A stretch of 64,000 nucleotides of DNA from Streptosporangiaceae bacterium (GCA_025934375.1 JAICYD010000019.1:1-64000); one strand, 5' to 3'; counted from the stretch's first letter, positions 35,785 to 44,542 are shown. Program-made: numbers and translations. The notes: generated by a model from the sequence alone, not told the origin.

Positions 35785-37047
35785 CTAGCGTCGCAGCGAT
35801 ATGGCGCTGGCCAGCGCCACCGTCAGCAGGAGGGCGACGAAGGCCACGGTCAGCGTCCAGCCGCCGCGGGCGTAGAACAGCCCGCCGAACGTGCCGGCCA
35901 CGCTGCTGCCCACGTAGTACAGGCACAGGTACAGCGCGGACGCCTGGGCGGGGGCCTGCCGGTTCCAGCCGCCCACCCAGCTGCTGGCGACCGAGTGGGC
36001 GGCGAAGAATCCCGCGGTCAAGACGACAAGCCCGGCCACGATGCAGGCAAGCGACGCGGGAAGGGTCAGCGCGACGCCGCCAATAGCGACGACCGTCCCG
36101 ACGACGAGCACGACGCGGCGGCCGGTCCGGTCGGCGAGCCGCCCAGCGGCCGTTGAGGAGAATGTGCCCGCGAGGTAGACGGTGAACAGGGCCCCGATGA
36201 CCGAGGCCGGAAGGGCGAACGGCGCCGCGCTCAGCCGGAACGCCAGGTAGTTGTACACCGTCACGAACGCGCCCATCAGCGTGAAGCCGATCAGGTACAG
36301 CCGCAGCAGTCCAGCGTCGGCCAGGTGGCGGCCCAGGGTGGCGGCCAGGGCGCGCGGCCGCAGCGGCGCTGGGGTGAAGAACGCCGACGGCGGCAGGACG
36401 GCCGCGAAGGCGACCGCGCAGGCCAGGGCGCACCCGCTGACCCCGGCGAGGGCGACCCGCCAACCGCCGTGCTCGGCGAGGATTCCGGCGATGCCCCGGC
36501 CGCTGAGCCCGCCGATCGCGTTGCCGGCGATGTACAAGCCCATGGCCCGGCCGAGGGAGCTTCGGTCCACCTCCTCGGCGAGGTATGCCATCGCGGTGGC
36601 GGGCACCCCGGCCAGGGCGAGCCCCTGCGCGACGCGGATAGCGACGAGCGCGCCCAGCGACGGCGCCAGTGGCGCGATCAGGCCGAGCACGGCCGCGGCG
36701 AGCACCGAGATCGTCATGACCCGCCGGCGGCCGAATACTTCGGACAGGGAGCTGACCGGGATGATCGCGACCGCGAGGGCGCCGGTCCCGGCCGACATGG
36801 CCAGGCTCGCCGCCGCCGGCGTCGCCCGAAACGACGCCGCCAGCATCGGCAGCAGTGGCTGCGGCGTGTAGAGCAGCGCGAACGTCGCCAGCCCGGCGGC
36901 GAACAGCCCGAGCCGCACCTGCCGCATCCCGGGATCACCATGCCGCAGTCGCACTGGTCGTGACGGCACCGCTCCCGGGGGCACCGTCCCTGAGGCCAGG
37001 CCCCGGTTGGCGCGAGCCGTGTCGGCGAGAGCGGTGTCCTTCAGCAC
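35785..37047 (-). CDS. MFS transporter
   Basis: This 420-residue protein has about 12 membrane spans. Motif A-like EVFGRRRVM (residues about 104-112) and ADRTGRRVVLVVG (about 308-320) mark the two halves. LYTPQPLLPMLAASF (first span region) resembles the YnfM/AraJ-like drug-efflux group. GTG at 37047 gives a 40-residue basic leader; an ATG at residue 41 is possible. It is divergent from a LysR gene 66 bp away, which probably controls it. Confidence 0.87.
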   Translation of the reverse strand: MLKDTALADTARANRGLASGTVPPGAVPSRPVRLRHGDPGMRQVRLGLFAAGLATFALLYTPQPLLPMLAASFRATPAAASLAMSAGTGALAVAIIPVSSLSEVFGRRRVMTISVLAAAVLGLIAPLAPSLGALVAIRVAQGLALAGVPATAMAYLAEEVDRSSLGRAMGLYIAGNAIGGLSGRGIAGILAEHGGWRVALAGVSGCALACAVAFAAVLPPSAFFTPAPLRPRALAATLGRHLADAGLLRLYLIGFTLMGAFVTVYNYLAFRLSAAPFALPASVIGALFTVYLAGTFSSTAAGRLADRTGRRVVLVVGTVVAIGGVALTLPASLACIVAGLVVLTAGFFAAHSVASSWVGGWNRQAPAQASALYLCLYYVGSSVAGTFGGLFYARGGWTLTVAFVALLLTVALASAISLRR

Positions 37048-37092
37048 GCCCTGACGCTAACCCGGGCGACGCTCATACGTCCAATGCATGAC

Positions 37093-37103
37093 TTACTGAG
37101 TAA
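37093..37103. promoter_or_regulatory. LysR-type operator candidate
   Basis: Perfect palindrome TTACT-G-AGTAA in the 66 bp MFS-LysR intergenic region, with flanking imperfect symmetry (GCAT...ATGC). It is suited to a divergent LysR repressor/activator. Confidence 0.5.
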
Positions 37104-37113
37104 TAATGCAATC

Positions 37114-38043
37114 ATGAATGAGTCAGCCGTGGACGACGCGCTCGACGCGCTCGTGCCGCGCCTGCGCCAGTTCATGGTGGTCGCCCGTGAGGAGCACCTC
37201 ACCCGCGCCGCAGACGTCCTCGGCGTGCCGCAGCCCACTCTCTCCCGGTCCATCGCCCGCCTGGAGGCCGAGCTTGGCGTGCCCCTGTTCACGCGGCCTG
37301 GCCGCTCGATCCGGCTGACCCGTCACGGCCGGTTCCTTTACGAGTCGGCCGAACGAGCGGTGGCGCCGCTGAGTGCTTCCCTGCGCGCTCTCATTGACGA
37401 GGCCGATCCCGCCCGGGGCCGGGTCGCGCTCGGCTTCTTGCACACGCTGGGCGGTGAGGCGGTGCCGAGGCTGCTGCGGGATTTCCGCGCGCGGCATCCG
37501 CACGTGAGGTTCGCGCTGGTGCAAGGCAACGGGCACACGCTGGCGTCGAAGCTGCGGGACGGCGAGATTGACCTGTGCCTAACCGCGCCGCTGCCGCCCG
37601 CCGGCGACGGCGTTACCGCGCGGAGGCTGGATGAACAGCGGATCGACCTGTTCGTCCCGGTGGGCCACCCGCTGTCCCGGCGGCGCGGGATCCGCCTGGC
37701 CGAGGCGGCGGAGGAGGACTTCATAGCCATGGAGCCGGGCTACGGGCTGCGGGCGATCACCGATGACCTGTGCCACGCGGCCGGCTTCGACCCGCGGATC
37801 GCGTTCGAGGGAGAGGAGGCGGATACGGCCCGTGGCCTCGTGGGGGCCGGCCTGGGCGTGTCGCTGCTGCCCGCCACCGCCTCGTCGCTGGCGGACCCGG
37901 CCGTGGCCGCCATCCGGATCACGTTCCCGAAGGCGGCCCGGACGGTGGGCATCGCCTGGATGACCGACCGGCCGGTTACGCCGCCGACCGCGGCGTTCCG
38001 CGACTTCGCCTTGACGTACGCAGGGCGCCTCACCCGCGGGTGA
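37114..38043 (+). CDS. LysR-family transcriptional regulator
   Basis: This 309-residue LysR regulator has an N-terminal wHTH (residues about 12-70, LRQFMVVAREEHLTRAADVLGVPQ, TLSRSIARLEAELG, LFTRPGRSIRLTRHG) and a periplasmic-binding-like effector domain. ATG at 37114 is chosen, because the ATG at 37084 lies upstream of the operator palindrome. It likely regulates the divergent MFS gene. The stop overlaps the dehydrogenase relic on the other strand. Confidence 0.9.
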   Translation: MNESAVDDALDALVPRLRQFMVVAREEHLTRAADVLGVPQPTLSRSIARLEAELGVPLFTRPGRSIRLTRHGRFLYESAERAVAPLSASLRALIDEADPARGRVALGFLHTLGGEAVPRLLRDFRARHPHVRFALVQGNGHTLASKLRDGEIDLCLTAPLPPAGDGVTARRLDEQRIDLFVPVGHPLSRRRGIRLAEAAEEDFIAMEPGYGLRAITDDLCHAAGFDPRIAFEGEEADTARGLVGAGLGVSLLPATASSLADPAVAAIRITFPKAARTVGIAWMTDRPVTPPTAAFRDFALTYAGRLTRG

Positions 38044-38212
38044 TCGCCTCCAGCGCCGCGATCGCGTCGTCAAGGACGCCGAGGCTCGCGCCGAGCTCGG
38101 CGGCTACCTCGCGGACGGCCTTGACGCAGCAGCGTGACGTGCCCAGCGGCGATGTCGGGCGGCCCGCCGCTGACCGGGGAGTCAATCACGGCGACGCCCC
38201 TGGCGGTTGTCG
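38030..38212 (-). pseudogene. Collapsed remnant of a 3-hydroxyisobutyrate dehydrogenase-like gene
   Basis: On the minus strand, one frame (38110-38212) reads RGVAVIDSPVSGGPPDIAAG and then HVTLL, the NAD-binding-domain segment of 6-phosphogluconate/3-hydroxyisobutyrate dehydrogenases. A second frame (38030-38115) reads VKAVREVAAELGASLGVLDD and then AIAALEAITRG with a stop, like the family's C-terminal helices. The region between them is missing and the frame is shifted. It lies between the LysR gene and the aminotransferase. Confidence 0.6.
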
Positions 38213-38254
38213 GGCGCCGGGTCCTCGGCGCTCAGCCGGTGAGCTTCCCGGTGC

Positions 38255-39379
38255 TCAGCCGATGAGCTCGTCGGCGGCGGCCGCGAAGATCTCGGTGTGC
38301 AGGTCGGCGTCCGCGTTCGTGGTGACGGGCGACATCAGGGCCATGTTGTGGAACGGGGTGAGCAAGACGCCGCGGTTGATCGTGTACAGGTGCAGGTACT
38401 CGTCGAGCTGGGCGTCGGCGGCGGCGTTGGACTCGCCTCCGTTGAGCGGCGGCGCGGGAGCGAACCGGTACTCGGCGCGGGCGCCGAGCTGAGTGACGTG
38501 CCAGGGCAGCCGGCGGCTCTCCAGTACCCCTCGCACCCCCTCGGTGTAGCGGGCGGCGACCGAGGTCATCGTCTCGAAGGCCGCGTCGGTGAGCACGGAG
38601 CCGAGGATCGCCCGCATCGCCGCCACCGACAGCGCGTTGCCCGCGAGGGTCCCGCCGACTCCCCCGACGTCGACGATGTCGGCCGACTTGTCGGACAGCA
38701 GGAACTCCGATAGCCGCGCCCCCAGCCCGTAGGCGCCGGCCGGGATGCCGCCGGCGATCGACTTGCCGATCGTGACGATGTCCGGCGACAGCCCCCAGGC
38801 CCGGGTGCAGCCGCCGGGCCCGGCGCTGAAGGTGTGCGTCTCGTCGTTGATCAGCAGCGAGCCGTGCTCCCGGGTGAGTGACCGCACCGAGTCCAGGAAG
38901 CCGGGCGCGGGCAGCACGATCCCGATGTTCGTCAGCGCGGGCTCCATGAGCACCGCCGCCACGTCCCGGTGCGCCAGCTCGCGCTCCAGCGCGGCCGCGT
39001 CGTTGAACTCCACGACGCGAGTCGTCACCGACGGGTCAACTGGCGCGCCGACGTTCCCGTCCCGTGAGCGCGGCCCGTCCGGCGTGGCGACGATGAACGC
39101 CTCATCGACGCTGCCGTGGTAGCAGTAGGAGAAGACCAGGATCTTGGGCCGCCTGGTCAGCTGCCTGGCGATCCGGATCGCCCACCGGTTGGCGTCGGTC
39201 GCGGTCAGCGTGAAGCTCCACCTCTCCACGCCGAACCGCCGGGCCAGCTCGGCTCCCACCCATTCGGCGGCAGACGTCGGCAACATCGTGGTGATCCCGC
39301 CCGGCCGGGCTAGCAGCTCGGTCAGCGGCTCCGGGGCGTGCCCGGCCATCGCGCCGGTGTCGCCGAGGCAGAAGTCCAC
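38255..39379 (-). CDS. Class III (GSA-type) aminotransferase, N-terminally short
   Basis: This 374-residue PLP enzyme begins at DFCLGDTGAMAGHAPEPL, which in glutamate-1-semialdehyde-type aminotransferases lies about 50-70 residues inside the protein. Conserved: LTATDANRWAIRIAR (residues about 58-72), YCYHGSVDEAF (about 84-94), LLINDETHTF (about 173-182) and PLP-Lys in VTIGKSIAGGIPAGAYG (about 199-215). The frame upstream of GTG 39379 meets a TGA at about 39404, while the next frame (39399-39604) reads RAELSELYGPHRRLTD, resembling the missing N terminus. Either the gene is decayed, or a sequencing frameshift hides the true start. Confidence 0.75.
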   Translation of the reverse strand: MDFCLGDTGAMAGHAPEPLTELLARPGGITTMLPTSAAEWVGAELARRFGVERWSFTLTATDANRWAIRIARQLTRRPKILVFSYCYHGSVDEAFIVATPDGPRSRDGNVGAPVDPSVTTRVVEFNDAAALERELAHRDVAAVLMEPALTNIGIVLPAPGFLDSVRSLTREHGSLLINDETHTFSAGPGGCTRAWGLSPDIVTIGKSIAGGIPAGAYGLGARLSEFLLSDKSADIVDVGGVGGTLAGNALSVAAMRAILGSVLTDAAFETMTSVAARYTEGVRGVLESRRLPWHVTQLGARAEYRFAPAPPLNGGESNAAADAQLDEYLHLYTINRGVLLTPFHNMALMSPVTTNADADLHTEIFAAAADELIG

Positions 39380-39618
39380 CAGCCGTAATCCACGCTGGTC
39401 ACCTCAGCAGTGTACGAGCGCCGCCGCCTGCGGGCCGGGCGCAGGAGGGGCTTGCGCCCGCGGCGCGATCGCTGCGCCGTCGTCCATCAGGACGCGATGA
39501 GGCGCCCGGCCGCCACCACGGCGCGGACCGGTGCTCGCGGTGCTCGCGGTCAGTGAGTCGGCGGTGCGGGCCGTAAAGCTCGGACAGTTCGGCGCGCACT
39601 TCACGCGGGCACGCTGCC

Positions 39619-40230
39619 TCAGGACAGGGCGCGCTCGCCGCGAGACAGCTCCACCCAGATGACCTTCCCGTCCGGTAGCGGCTCGACCGCCCAGCGCTTG
39701 GCTATCTTGCCCACGACATCCAGGCCATGGCCAATGGCGGTGACCAGCCGCTCGCCGTCGCCCAGCGGCACCATGTCGCGAACCGCGATCCGGACGGTAT
39801 CCCCGGCCTGCGAGACGGCCACGGTGAACGTGGACCGCGCGTGCACGATGGCGTTGGCGGCCAGCTCCGCGATCACGATGGCGGCGTCCGATGCGAGCGC
39901 CCGGTCGGCTAGCGAGCCCAGCTGGCCGAGCACGAAGTGGCGTGCCTCCCGGGCGGAGTCCAGGTGCGGCGGAAAGCCCCGGACCGCGTGCGGGCGGATG
40001 ACCCTTGCGGGAAAGCGGCGCACCTCGGCGAGACCGTGCTCATTGTCGAGACCGCGCTCATCGGCGAGACCGCGCTCATCGGCGAGGCGGTGCTCATCGG
40101 CATTGCCGGACCCATCGCGGTGGCCGGTCATCAGGCGGACCGGGTGCACGCGTCCACCACCGCTGAGGGCCCCCGAGGGCTCCCTCCTGGCATGTCCTTC
40201 GTTCCTATCGCTATCCGGCGTATTGGCCAT
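39619..40230 (-). CDS. ATP-binding anti-sigma-type protein (HATPase_c, RsbW-like)
   Basis: This 203-residue protein has a GHKL ATPase fold: N-box AELAANAIVHARS (residues about 122-134), TVRIAVRDMVP (about 147-157) and G-box IGHGLDVVGKIAKRWAV (about 168-184). The N-terminal 75 residues are low-complexity, with four or five LADERG-like units from the 18 bp repeat at 40027-40098. This class includes anti-sigma/serine kinases for SigF-type factors, common in many copies in actinobacteria. No sigma or anti-anti-sigma partner is adjacent. Confidence 0.86.
   Translation of the reverse strand: MANTPDSDRNEGHARREPSGALSGGGRVHPVRLMTGHRDGSGNADEHRLADERGLADERGLDNEHGLAEVRRFPARVIRPHAVRGFPPHLDSAREARHFVLGQLGSLADRALASDAAIVIAELAANAIVHARSTFTVAVSQAGDTVRIAVRDMVPLGDGERLVTAIGHGLDVVGKIAKRWAVEPLPDGKVIWVELSRGERALS
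40027..40098. repeat. 18 bp in-frame tandem repeat (four units)
   Basis: Four units of ggcgagaccgcgctcatc type encode six-residue (D/N)ERGLA-like units in the HATPase_c protein's N-terminal linker. Confidence 0.88.
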
Positions 40231-40417
40231 CCCGGGCGCCGGCGGCCTCCGCCAGCACTGACGACGCCGTTTACCCGCCAGGCACCCGCGACGCGATCAG
40301 GCTGCCCGCGCGGACAGCGTTCAAACACGCGATCGCTAACGCGACTTGTCCACCTTCCCGGTGACCGGCGTCCAGAAGCCCATGTTCACCGGGTGCGGTC
40401 AAACGGAGCGGAAGGGG

Positions 40418-40540
40418 CTACGGGGCGGGAACCTCGATGACGATGGCGCCGCCCATGCCGCCGCCGGCGCACATCGCGGCGACGCCGGTCACCGTGCGCA
40501 AGTCCTCCGCCCAGATCGGCGGGTAACCCGCCGCTAAAAT
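40418..40540 (-). pseudogene. C-terminal remnant of an acetyl-CoA acetyltransferase (thiolase)
   Basis: The minus strand reads GYPPIWAEDLRTVTG then VAAMCAGGGMGGAIVIEV and stops at 40418. GVAxMCxGGGMGxAxxIE is the thiolase C-terminal active-site motif (Cys near the end). No upstream thiolase body is present. Together with the enoyl-CoA hydratase, TetR and dehydrogenase relics it suggests loss of a beta-oxidation-type cluster. Confidence 0.65.
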
Positions 40541-40647
40541 CACAAGGTGGACCCCGCACCCGAGGCTTGCCCGCCCGTTCCTACCTCGCCAGGTTCCCTT
40601 AGGCCAGGGAGCCGGGAGATCGACTACACCCTGCGCTCGGCGCCCCG

Positions 40648-41625
40648 GTGAGCGGGCAGGCTGGCCAGGCGTGGCTGGCGCGACTGCCGGACTCGCTCGC
40701 CGCGCAGCGACGGGTCATGGCCCGGCTGCTGGAATTCTGCGAAGCCACGCGGCCGGTGACGTCGTTCTCAGTCGGCTGCTCCCTGGGACGCGGGGCGGGC
40801 GACGCGCTGTCCGACATTGACGCCGCGATCGGGGTCGCCGGTGCCGCCGACGTTGGCGACGTCGAGTCGCTGGTGGCCGCGACACTGCGCGCGGACACGT
40901 TGCCCGCGCTCGTTGACCTGCTGCGCTTCCAGAGCAGGAACGACGACGAGGTCCGGCGGATCTTCGCCCAGTTCGCCGACCGCACCCAGCTCGACCTGGC
41001 CATCGTGCCGCAGTCCGGGATACAGCTCGGCAGGCGCCCGGACTTCGTTGCGTTGTATGGCCCGTATTTCCCCGGGGGGGCGACCCCCCGGCCGGCCCCC
41101 CGGCAAGGAGGGGGACTCCGTCCCCCTTTTCACCCCCCTGGCCCTGGCGGGGCAGAGCCCGCCCCTCCAGGGGACGCTGGGCCGCGAGATGCGGGGGAGG
41201 CGGCATCGGCGTACGCGGTCAGCGGCGAGCAGGTCCGTGAATGGGCGTTCCACGGGTGGATCGAGCTGCTGGACATCGACAAGTACATGCGGCGCGGCTC
41301 GCTGTGGGAAGCGCACGAGCGGCTGCACCAGGTGCGCCAGCACCTCTGGATGCTGTGGGCGGCGGCGACCGGCGCGCTGTACCCCTGGCACGGGCTGTCC
41401 CAGGTGCTCGACAACGACCCGCGCGACCTCCCGCCCGGGATCGAGGCCACGGTCGCGAGCTTGAACGCCGCGGACCTGCGCCGGGCTGCCCGCGCCAGTG
41501 CGACGCTGCTCGCCGAGGCCAGCGCGGCGGCTGCGCGCGCGCACCCAGCGGACCTGCCCCAGGCGATGGCCGTGTACGTGACCAGCGAACTGGCGCGGGA
41601 CTCGCGATTCCCTACACGACGGTGA
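40648..41625 (+). CDS. Nucleotidyltransferase-fold protein with repeat insertion
   Basis: This 325-residue protein has the nucleotidyltransferase signature GCSLGRGAGDALSDIDAAI (residues about 43-61; GS-x-GRG and SDID) with a third carboxylate in QLDLAIVP, as in aminoglycoside-adenylyltransferase-like proteins, and a C-terminal helical substrate domain (HGWIELLDIDKYMRRGSLWEAHERLHQVR). Residues about 141-185 (PGGATPRPAPRQGGG...) come from the GC-rich element at 41068-41175 and break the link between the two domains without shifting frame. GTG start. The substrate is unknown. Confidence 0.78.
   Translation: MSGQAGQAWLARLPDSLAAQRRVMARLLEFCEATRPVTSFSVGCSLGRGAGDALSDIDAAIGVAGAADVGDVESLVAATLRADTLPALVDLLRFQSRNDDEVRRIFAQFADRTQLDLAIVPQSGIQLGRRPDFVALYGPYFPGGATPRPAPRQGGGLRPPFHPPGPGGAEPAPPGDAGPRDAGEAASAYAVSGEQVREWAFHGWIELLDIDKYMRRGSLWEAHERLHQVRQHLWMLWAAATGALYPWHGLSQVLDNDPRDLPPGIEATVASLNAADLRRAARASATLLAEASAAAARAHPADLPQAMAVYVTSELARDSRFPTRR
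41068..41175. repeat. GC-rich palindromic element in the nucleotidyltransferase gene (family site C)
   Basis: It begins with CCCGGGGGGGCGACCCCCCG (20 bp), identical to unit 2 of site D. It continues with further G/C hairpins (AGGGGGAC-TCC-GTCCCCCT, and GGGGCAGAGCCCGCCCC). It adds about 40 codons in frame. Confidence 0.82.
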
Positions 41626-41639
41626 CCGGCTGAGGGCAC

Positions 41640-41996
41640 TCAGTCCAGGCAGAGGCAGAAGGGGTGCCCGGCCGGGTCGAGGAACACCCGGAAGGTCTGA
41701 CCGGGCTGGTGCTCGTGCCGGGTCGCGCCTAGTTCGAGCACGGCCGCCTCGGCGGCGTCGAGGTCATCGACGATGACGTCGAGGTGCATCTGCTGCGGGG
41801 CTTCCTGGCCGGGCCACCGGGGCGCAGTGTAGTCCTCCACCTGCTGGAAGGACAGGCACTGACCGTACTCGGCGCGGACGTCGGCCCAGCCGGGGGAAAC
41901 CTCCACCTTCCAGTCCAGCATCGCGCCGTAGAAGGCCGCGAGGGTAGCGGGATCGGGGCAGTCCAAGACGATGCTCGGGAAACGCGCGATGGCCAT
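41640..41996 (-). CDS. VOC-family (glyoxalase-like) protein
   Basis: This 118-residue protein has IVLDCPDPATLAAFYGAMLDW (N-terminal betaalphabeta) and RVFLDPAGHPFCLCLD at the C terminus, the Glyoxalase_6 pattern, with QQMHLDVIVDD as the second module. ATG at 41996 opens the domain. Usually a metal-site vicinal oxygen chelate protein; its function is unknown. It is convergent with the nucleotidyltransferase gene. Confidence 0.85.
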   Translation of the reverse strand: MAIARFPSIVLDCPDPATLAAFYGAMLDWKVEVSPGWADVRAEYGQCLSFQQVEDYTAPRWPGQEAPQQMHLDVIVDDLDAAEAAVLELGATRHEHQPGQTFRVFLDPAGHPFCLCLD

Positions 41997-42150
41997 GCCC
42001 GCCACCGTACGCGACCGCGAGAACGGCGCCGGCACGCGTGGAGGCGAGCCTGTAGATGCGGAGCCCGGCGTTAGAGTGGCCAGCGCGCTGCGTCATGCCC
42101 GGGCGGGGAACTCAGGTGCGCACGCCAGGCGGGAAGCGTAGCCTCGTCGC

Positions 42151-42771
42151 ATGCCAGGCCTGATCCCGGGGACCGATCCCGACTGGGAGACGGCGCTGCT
42201 GCTGGCCGTGCCCACCGCGGAGCCGGCCGTCAGCCGCCACCGCGCCCGGCTGGACGAGGCCGCCAGGGACGGAGTCCCCGCACACATCACGGTGCTATAC
42301 CCGTTCCTGCCTCCCGCCGGGATCGGCGAGCCGCTACTGGCGTCGCTGCGCAGGCTGTTCGCCGGCATCGCGGCATTCGAGTTCACGCTGGACCGGGTCG
42401 GCTGGTTCGGCGAGAAGGTCGTGTGGCTGGGCCCGCGCGACTCCGCGCCGTTTACAGCCCTGACCACCCTGGCCTTTGCCGCGTTCCCGTCCTGCCCGCC
42501 CTATGGCGGCCAGTTCGCCGAGGTGATCCCGCACCTGACCATCGGCCATGCCGGCAGCCCGCAGGGCCTGCGCGCCGCCGCCGAGTCGGTCCGTCCCTGC
42601 CTTCCCATCAAGGCGGCCGCCGCAGAGGTCAGCCTGATGACCGGTCCCCGCCCTGGCACTGCGGGCACCCCGCCGGGGCAGTGGCGCACCATTGCTGCCT
42701 TCCCCCTCGGCAGTACCTGCTGTTCTCCCCGGCCAGGCGGCGAAGGAGGCCGGCTACCCGGGGCATGCTGA
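42151..42771 (+). CDS. 2'-5' RNA ligase-family (2H phosphoesterase) protein
   Basis: This 206-residue protein has two HxT motifs, HITVLYPF (residues about 45-52) and HLTIGHAG (about 129-136), typical of 2H phosphoesterases acting on 2',3'-cyclic or 2'-5' phosphodiesters. The C-terminal 25 residues (after WRTIAAFPLG) are Ser/Cys/Arg-rich and look like a recent frameshifted extension. It faces the DUF222-HNH gene. Confidence 0.82.
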   Translation: MPGLIPGTDPDWETALLLAVPTAEPAVSRHRARLDEAARDGVPAHITVLYPFLPPAGIGEPLLASLRRLFAGIAAFEFTLDRVGWFGEKVVWLGPRDSAPFTALTTLAFAAFPSCPPYGGQFAEVIPHLTIGHAGSPQGLRAAAESVRPCLPIKAAAAEVSLMTGPRPGTAGTPPGQWRTIAAFPLGSTCCSPRPGGEGGRLPGAC

Positions 42772-42819
42772 CGCCCGCGGCCAGGCTGGTGGATTCCCTT
42801 GGTCGCGGGAGTCGCATTG

Positions 42820-44436
42820 CTAATCGCCATAGGTTGTGCGGCCAGGTGGCCCGTGGGTGGCCGGTGGCCCGTGGCTGTGCAGCACCTGTCCTCGGGGGCC
42901 GTGCGCGGTGGTGGTCCCGTCCGGGTGCAGGGCGAGTCTCCAGCCCCAGCGGTGGATGCACACGTCGTGGTGGAACTGGCAGGCCAGGACGCAGTTGCTC
43001 ATGGATGTCTCGCCGCCGTCGGCCTGGTGGCGCAAATGATGAACATCGCAATGGGCGGGCGGCTTGCGGCACCCGGGCCATTCACAGTGCCGGGCGCGCA
43101 ACTGCACCGCGCGGCGCAAGGCGGCCGGGATGGCGGCGGAGACTCCGACGTCGAGGACCACGGGCTTGCTGTTATAGGGGGCGTCCAGGAGCCCCTGGCG
43201 CAGGATCGAGGCCAGCCGGTCCGGCCCGGCGACCAGGTCAACCGCCAGCCGGGCGATGGCGTACCGCAGCGCCTGCCGTGCCTGCGGGGACAGTGCCTCA
43301 GGTGACAGGGCTTCGGGTGACAGGGCTTCGGGTGACAGTGCCTCCGGTGACAGGCCTTCGGGTGACAGGGCCTCAGGTGACAGGGCCTTAGCCCGGTCGC
43401 TGGCGTGGCTGTTCGCGTCGTCTTGGTCGGCACCGCCCAGGTGGGCCGCGATGACGTCGATCATCTGGTCCACGATGGCCAGGTCAGGGTGGCCAGTGAC
43501 CACTGGGGTGATGATCGCGTCGCACGCGGCGGTCTCGGCATCCAGGCCGTCCAGGTAGCCGTGCTCGCCGGCCAGGGCGGCCAGCCAGGCCTCGTGCAAC
43601 TCGGAGGCACCGGGCAGGCCCAGCAGGCGGGCCAGGTCGATGACAGCGTCGACGCGCGTATCGGCCCCGGCGCGATCCGGCACGAGGCGCGCCCGCAGCA
43701 GCAGCTCACACGCCAGTTGCAGCGCGTCGTGATAGCGCTGCGCCTCGGTCCGCTCGTCTTCCGGGCCGGCCCTCTTGCCGAGGGAGTCCAGGACGGCTTG
43801 CAGGGCGGCGGTGCACTCGGGGGTTAGGTTCCCGTTGACCCGGCCGGCGTTGTCCAAGGTCGCGCCCAGCCTCAAGAACCGGTCGTCGAACCCGTCGTCA
43901 GGGTCATCGGGGTCGGGCTGCTGGGAGCGCCATTTCTCATACGCGGCCTGCGCGACGACCGCGAGGTCTTCGAGCCTGGCACCGGCGGAAGCGGTATCAG
44001 TCAGGAGCTTGTCAACGTCGTGGCGCCAGTTCGGCGGGAGCTTACGGGTCCACTCGGCCAGCTCCCCGGCCCACGACTGCGAGAGTTCGCCGCCGGCCAC
44101 CGCGTCGGCGATGACCGGGTGGTCGCGGAACTGGCGCATCTGCCTTACCTCGGCGCCAGCCGCCTTGCCGGTCTTCCGGCCCCTGCCCTTCAGCCATGCG
44201 GTGCACGACCCGTACCCATCGGCGGTGTAGGCCCGCTCGGCGTCGAACCGAGCCAGGGCGGCGGCCCGTGCGGCGGAGAGCTTGCCGCTCAGCACGCCTA
44301 TGGCGTCCAGTGTGTCGCCCAGCTCCGCCGACACCAGCGACGCCGCACCGGGATCACGCAGGTAGCCCAGGGCGGCATCCGCCATGCGCAGCGCCTCGGC
44401 CACAGTCGCGGGTCCCTCGCCGCCGTCGGTGCACAT
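42820..44436 (-). CDS. DUF222 and HNH endonuclease-domain protein
   Basis: This 538-residue protein has an N-terminal DUF222 helical region (residues about 15-380), a Pro/Glu-rich linker of LSPEA repeats (about 350-390, 15 bp minisatellite) and a C-terminal HNH domain with CEWPGCRKPPAHCDVHHLRHQ and CQFHHDVCIH zinc/metal residues (about 467-510). The family is abundant in actinobacteria and often phage- or defence-associated; its substrate is unknown. ATG at 44436 has GGGAGG 8 nt upstream. Confidence 0.87.
   Translation of the reverse strand: MCTDGGEGPATVAEALRMADAALGYLRDPGAASLVSAELGDTLDAIGVLSGKLSAARAAALARFDAERAYTADGYGSCTAWLKGRGRKTGKAAGAEVRQMRQFRDHPVIADAVAGGELSQSWAGELAEWTRKLPPNWRHDVDKLLTDTASAGARLEDLAVVAQAAYEKWRSQQPDPDDPDDGFDDRFLRLGATLDNAGRVNGNLTPECTAALQAVLDSLGKRAGPEDERTEAQRYHDALQLACELLLRARLVPDRAGADTRVDAVIDLARLLGLPGASELHEAWLAALAGEHGYLDGLDAETAACDAIITPVVTGHPDLAIVDQMIDVIAAHLGGADQDDANSHASDRAKALSPEALSPEGLSPEALSPEALSPEALSPEALSPQARQALRYAIARLAVDLVAGPDRLASILRQGLLDAPYNSKPVVLDVGVSAAIPAALRRAVQLRARHCEWPGCRKPPAHCDVHHLRHQADGGETSMSNCVLACQFHHDVCIHRWGWRLALHPDGTTTAHGPRGQVLHSHGPPATHGPPGRTTYGD
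43291..43390. repeat. 15 bp in-frame tandem repeat in the DUF222-HNH gene
   Basis: Six full units and part of a seventh (cagggcttcgggtga type) run from 43291. On the coding strand they encode LSPEA/LSPEG. Confidence 0.92.
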
Positions 44437-44542
44437 CCGGATCACCTCCCACGTCCACTATTAGATAGTATCATCGAATAATTCACGTAGCAATTTCGGT
44501 ACCTAGAACTGAGTATCACGTGACATTTGTGTCGAATGGGAT

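Noticed and set aside
40340..40410. Short minus-strand frame reading GFWTPVTGKVDKSR before a stop
   Set aside because: It looks protein-like but is only about 15 codons and has no identifiable family; too short to call.
42423..43391. 322-codon frame with VTG repeats on the plus strand
   Set aside because: The repeat is simply the antisense reading of the 15 bp minisatellite in the DUF222-HNH gene.
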